A stretch of 35,546 bases of DNA from Treponema sp. GTDB lineage: Bacteria; Spirochaetota; Spirochaetia; Treponematales; Breznakiellaceae. Shown piece by piece: positions 33,836 through 35,546 of this stretch. The position numbers and the translations under genes are program-made. Where the stretch lies: assembly GCA_031270205.1 (NCBI GenBank), contig JAISYA010000131.1, positions 1 to 35,546 of the forward strand. Reading direction: 5' to 3'. The notes beneath the pieces were generated by a model. The model had not been told where the DNA came from, made no database searches, and saw nothing but the letters and a program-made list of their open reading frames with translations. Every line of letters begins with the position of its first letter. Positions within the stretch are counted from its first letter, which is position 1.

Positions 33836-35038
33836 ATGGCAAACCTAATTCCCATGAAAAACCCGATTGCCGAGATTGACGGGGATGAGATGACCAAGGT
33901 TCTATGGAAACTCATAAAAGAAAAATTGCTGCTGCCGTACATCGATCTTAAAACCGAGTATTACGACCTGGGACTGCTGAACCGGGAAGCCACCGGCGAT
34001 GGGGTGACGGTCCGGGCGGCGGAGGCCATCAAGCGCCTGGGAGTGGGGGTGAAATGCGCCACCATCACCAGCAATGCCGCGCGCAAGACCGAATACGGCC
34101 TGAAAAATCTGTTTCCCAGCCCCAACGGAACCATCAGGGCGATTCTTGACGGCACGGTGTTCCGCAGGCCCATCACGGTGTCCTGCGTGAAGCCCACAGT
34201 GTCAACCTGGAAAAAGCCCATCGTGATCGGCAGGCACGCCTACGGCGACCAGTACAAGGCCGCGGAGATGCGCATTCCCGGACCGGGAAAAGTCGAGATG
34301 GTTTACACGCCCGCCGACGGTTCGGCGGAACAGCGGATTACCGTGGCGGACATGAAGGGCGGCGGGATCGTGCAGGGGATTCACAACCTTGACGAATCGA
34401 TCAAGAGCTTTGCCCGTTCCTGTTTTCTGTACGCCATCGGCGAAAAGCTGCCGGTCTGGTTCGCCGTAAAAGACACAATCTCCAAGGTATACGACGGCCG
34501 CTTCAAGGAACTTTTTGCCCAGGTGTATGAAAGCGAGTTTAAGGAGCGATGCGCCGCCGCGGGGGTAACGTATTTCTACAAGCTGATCGACGACGCCGCG
34601 TCCCGGCTGGTCAAGAGCGAAGGCGGCTTTCTCTGGGCCTGCAAAAACTACGACGGCGATGTGATGAGCGATCTTATTGCCAGCGCGGCGGGAAGCGTGG
34701 CGATGATGACCAGCGTGCTGGTCTCCCCCTCAGGGGCGCTGGAATACGAAGCCGCCCACGGCACAGTACAGCAGCATTACTACCGCTGGCAGAAGGGCGA
34801 AAAAACCAGCACCAACCCCGTGGCGCTGATATTCGCCTGGACCGGCGCGCTGGCCAAGCGGGCCGGGTTAGACGACACGCCGGAGCTGGCGGCGTTTGCG
34901 AAAAAAATTGAGGCGGCGACACTCAAAACCATGGAAGAGGGAAAGATGACCGGCGACCTCGCCAGGCTCGCCAGCCCCGCTCCTTCGCATATTCTCAATT
35001 CATGGGAATTTGTGGATGCTATTGCGGGATCGCTGTAG
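33836..35038 (+). CDS. icd: Isocitrate dehydrogenase, eukaryotic-type homodimeric family
   Basis: Oxidatively decarboxylates isocitrate to 2-oxoglutarate. The 400-residue length and IAEIDGDEMTKVLWK, SPNGTIR, IGRHAYGDQYKA (R133, Y140) and WACKNYDGDVMSD (D275, D279) place it with the eukaryotic/IDH1-like NADP enzymes rather than E. coli Icd. K260 is kept. The block EAAHGTVQQHYYRW has Q313 where human IDH1 has R314, one of the residues holding the NADP 2'-phosphate. Cofactor preference is therefore open. I chose ATG at 33836 because GGGAGG lies 5 bases upstream; the frame is open 9 codons further. An AT-rich TATAGTATATT tract near 33782-33792 may hold its promoter. Confidence 0.93.
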   Translation: MANLIPMKNPIAEIDGDEMTKVLWKLIKEKLLLPYIDLKTEYYDLGLLNREATGDGVTVRAAEAIKRLGVGVKCATITSNAARKTEYGLKNLFPSPNGTIRAILDGTVFRRPITVSCVKPTVSTWKKPIVIGRHAYGDQYKAAEMRIPGPGKVEMVYTPADGSAEQRITVADMKGGGIVQGIHNLDESIKSFARSCFLYAIGEKLPVWFAVKDTISKVYDGRFKELFAQVYESEFKERCAAAGVTYFYKLIDDAASRLVKSEGGFLWACKNYDGDVMSDLIASAAGSVAMMTSVLVSPSGALEYEAAHGTVQQHYYRWQKGEKTSTNPVALIFAWTGALAKRAGLDDTPELAAFAKKIEAATLKTMEEGKMTGDLARLASPAPSHILNSWEFVDAIAGSL

Positions 35039-35052
35039 TTTAAGGGCGCCGG

Positions 35053-35102
35053 ATTCGAAAGTCCGGTTTTACCCCGCAAGCTGCGCTTGCCAGGCTTGCC
35101 GC
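35053..35102. repeat. Dispersed intergenic repeat, copy 2
   Basis: ATTCGAAAGTCCGG, ACCCC, GCAAGCTGCGCTTGC and CAGGCTTGCCGCG appear in the same order as at 2653-2709. CCGGA (35049-35053) and TCCGG (35062-35066) add a small hairpin in front. It lies 14 bases after the icd stop codon. Confidence 0.6.
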
Positions 35103-35223
35103 GGCTCAAAGGACGCAACGCTTACAGGAAGTTATGTGCAATTTGGGCTGAAATTTGTTGGAAATATTAATGAATAATAGTCCCAAAAAATGTACATAAA
35201 ATGAAAAAATATCAAAAAAGGGA

Positions 35224-35253
35224 CTGACAAAAATATTTTGTATGAGGTATTAT
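35224..35253 (+). promoter_or_regulatory. Promoter of the right-edge gene
   Basis: CTGACA (35224-35229) is followed by 18 bases and TATTAT (35248-35253), about 50 bases before the ATG. The surrounding 35100-35223 is AT-rich and shows nothing else. Confidence 0.5.
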
Positions 35254-35262
35254 AAAGAAATA

Positions 35263-35283
35263 GAATAATGGAAAACATTATTC
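35263..35283. promoter_or_regulatory. Palindrome in the leader of the right-edge gene
   Basis: GAATAATG (35263-35270) and CATTATTC (35276-35283) are perfect inverted copies with a 5-base spacer, just downstream of the predicted transcription start. This position fits a repressor site. A leader hairpin is the alternative. Confidence 0.45.
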
Positions 35284-35304
35284 GGTAAATGGAGGTACTT
35301 GAAA

Positions 35305-35546
35305 ATGATGAAAAATCCGGTAGAAAAAATTGGGAACTTAATTGAAAAGCAGGGCGTTAGTTTTATAAGTTCTGTAGATGAACACGGTTATCCAAATACA
35401 AAGGCAATGTTACCGCCGGTTAAAAGAGAAGGCATAAAAACATTTTATTGGCATACAAACAGCCCTTCGATGAGGATAAAGCAATATAGAAACAATCAAA
35501 AGGCTTGCATATATTTTTATGACAAACGTTTTTTCCGTGGTGTAAT
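35305..35546 (+). CDS. Pyridoxamine 5'-phosphate oxidase-fold protein (3' end beyond window)
   Basis: Eighty codons are visible before the window ends. The start VEKIGNLIEKQGVSFISSVD followed by EHGYPNTKAM, then FYWHTNSPSMRIKQYRNNQK and ACIYFYDKRFFRG, is typical of the flavin-binding split-barrel family that includes general stress protein 26. Such proteins bind FMN, F420 or heme; the activity here is not known. GGAGG lies 9 bases before the first of two ATG codons. Codon use is clearly more AT-rich than in the rest of the window, which hints at recent acquisition. Confidence 0.75.
   Translation, partial: MMKNPVEKIGNLIEKQGVSFISSVDEHGYPNTKAMLPPVKREGIKTFYWHTNSPSMRIKQYRNNQKACIYFYDKRFFRGV

Overview
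The window reads as ordinary chromosomal sequence from a moderately GC-rich bacterium, most plausibly a spirochaete of the Treponema type (termite-gut treponemes are my best guess). The basis is gestalt: exported binding proteins whose signal peptides end in Ala-Gly-Gly, a LysM lipoprotein, dense sugar-transport operons, sigma-70-like promoters, and a decayed integrase-type transposase start. No rRNA, tRNA or CRISPR array was seen. I could run no database search, so taxonomy and all family calls are recognition from motifs.

Layout. Bases 1-2562 (minus): a sigma-54-type two-component pair, with the response regulator cut at the left edge. Bases 2563-3051: a 490-base intergenic region with a dispersed repeat, a strong promoter, an attenuator-like hairpin and a long palindrome. 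Bases 3052-6179 (plus): a sugar ABC transporter (binding protein and two permeases) with no ATPase gene beside it. Bases 6280-9248 (minus): KDPG aldolase with an extra C-terminal VOC-like domain, KDG kinase and a MetA-type homoserine acyltransferase. Bases 9431-11716 (plus): pth, mazG, deoC.

Bases 11724-22920 (minus) are the most interesting part: an apparent 11-kb catabolic operon. In transcription order it holds a 927-residue three-domain protein (SCP2-like, Gfo/Idh/MocA oxidoreductase, M24 metallopeptidase/creatinase fold), a BKACE-family enzyme, two short-chain dehydrogenases flanking a FadR-type GntR regulator, a ribose-type ABC transporter (B, A, C) and a dihydropyrimidinase/hydantoinase. 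A consensus promoter with a perfect inverted repeat just downstream sits before the fusion gene. Together these suggest uptake and stepwise oxidation/hydrolysis of a small polar compound, perhaps a sugar- or polyol-linked amide. The substrate is unknown.

Bases 23268-26692 (plus): an Sfp-type phosphopantetheinyl transferase and ClpC. Bases 26756-33716 (minus): an MFS-like membrane protein with a HEAT-like tail, metK, a transposase remnant (plus strand), a LysM lipoprotein, and a tandem PII-like protein whose gene overlaps that of a duplicated DUF1538 membrane protein. The last pair looks like a PII-regulated transporter of unknown substrate. Bases 33836-35038 (plus): an isocitrate dehydrogenase with an altered NADP-site residue. 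Bases 35100-35546: an AT-rich tail with a promoter, a palindrome and the start of a pyridoxamine-oxidase-fold gene.
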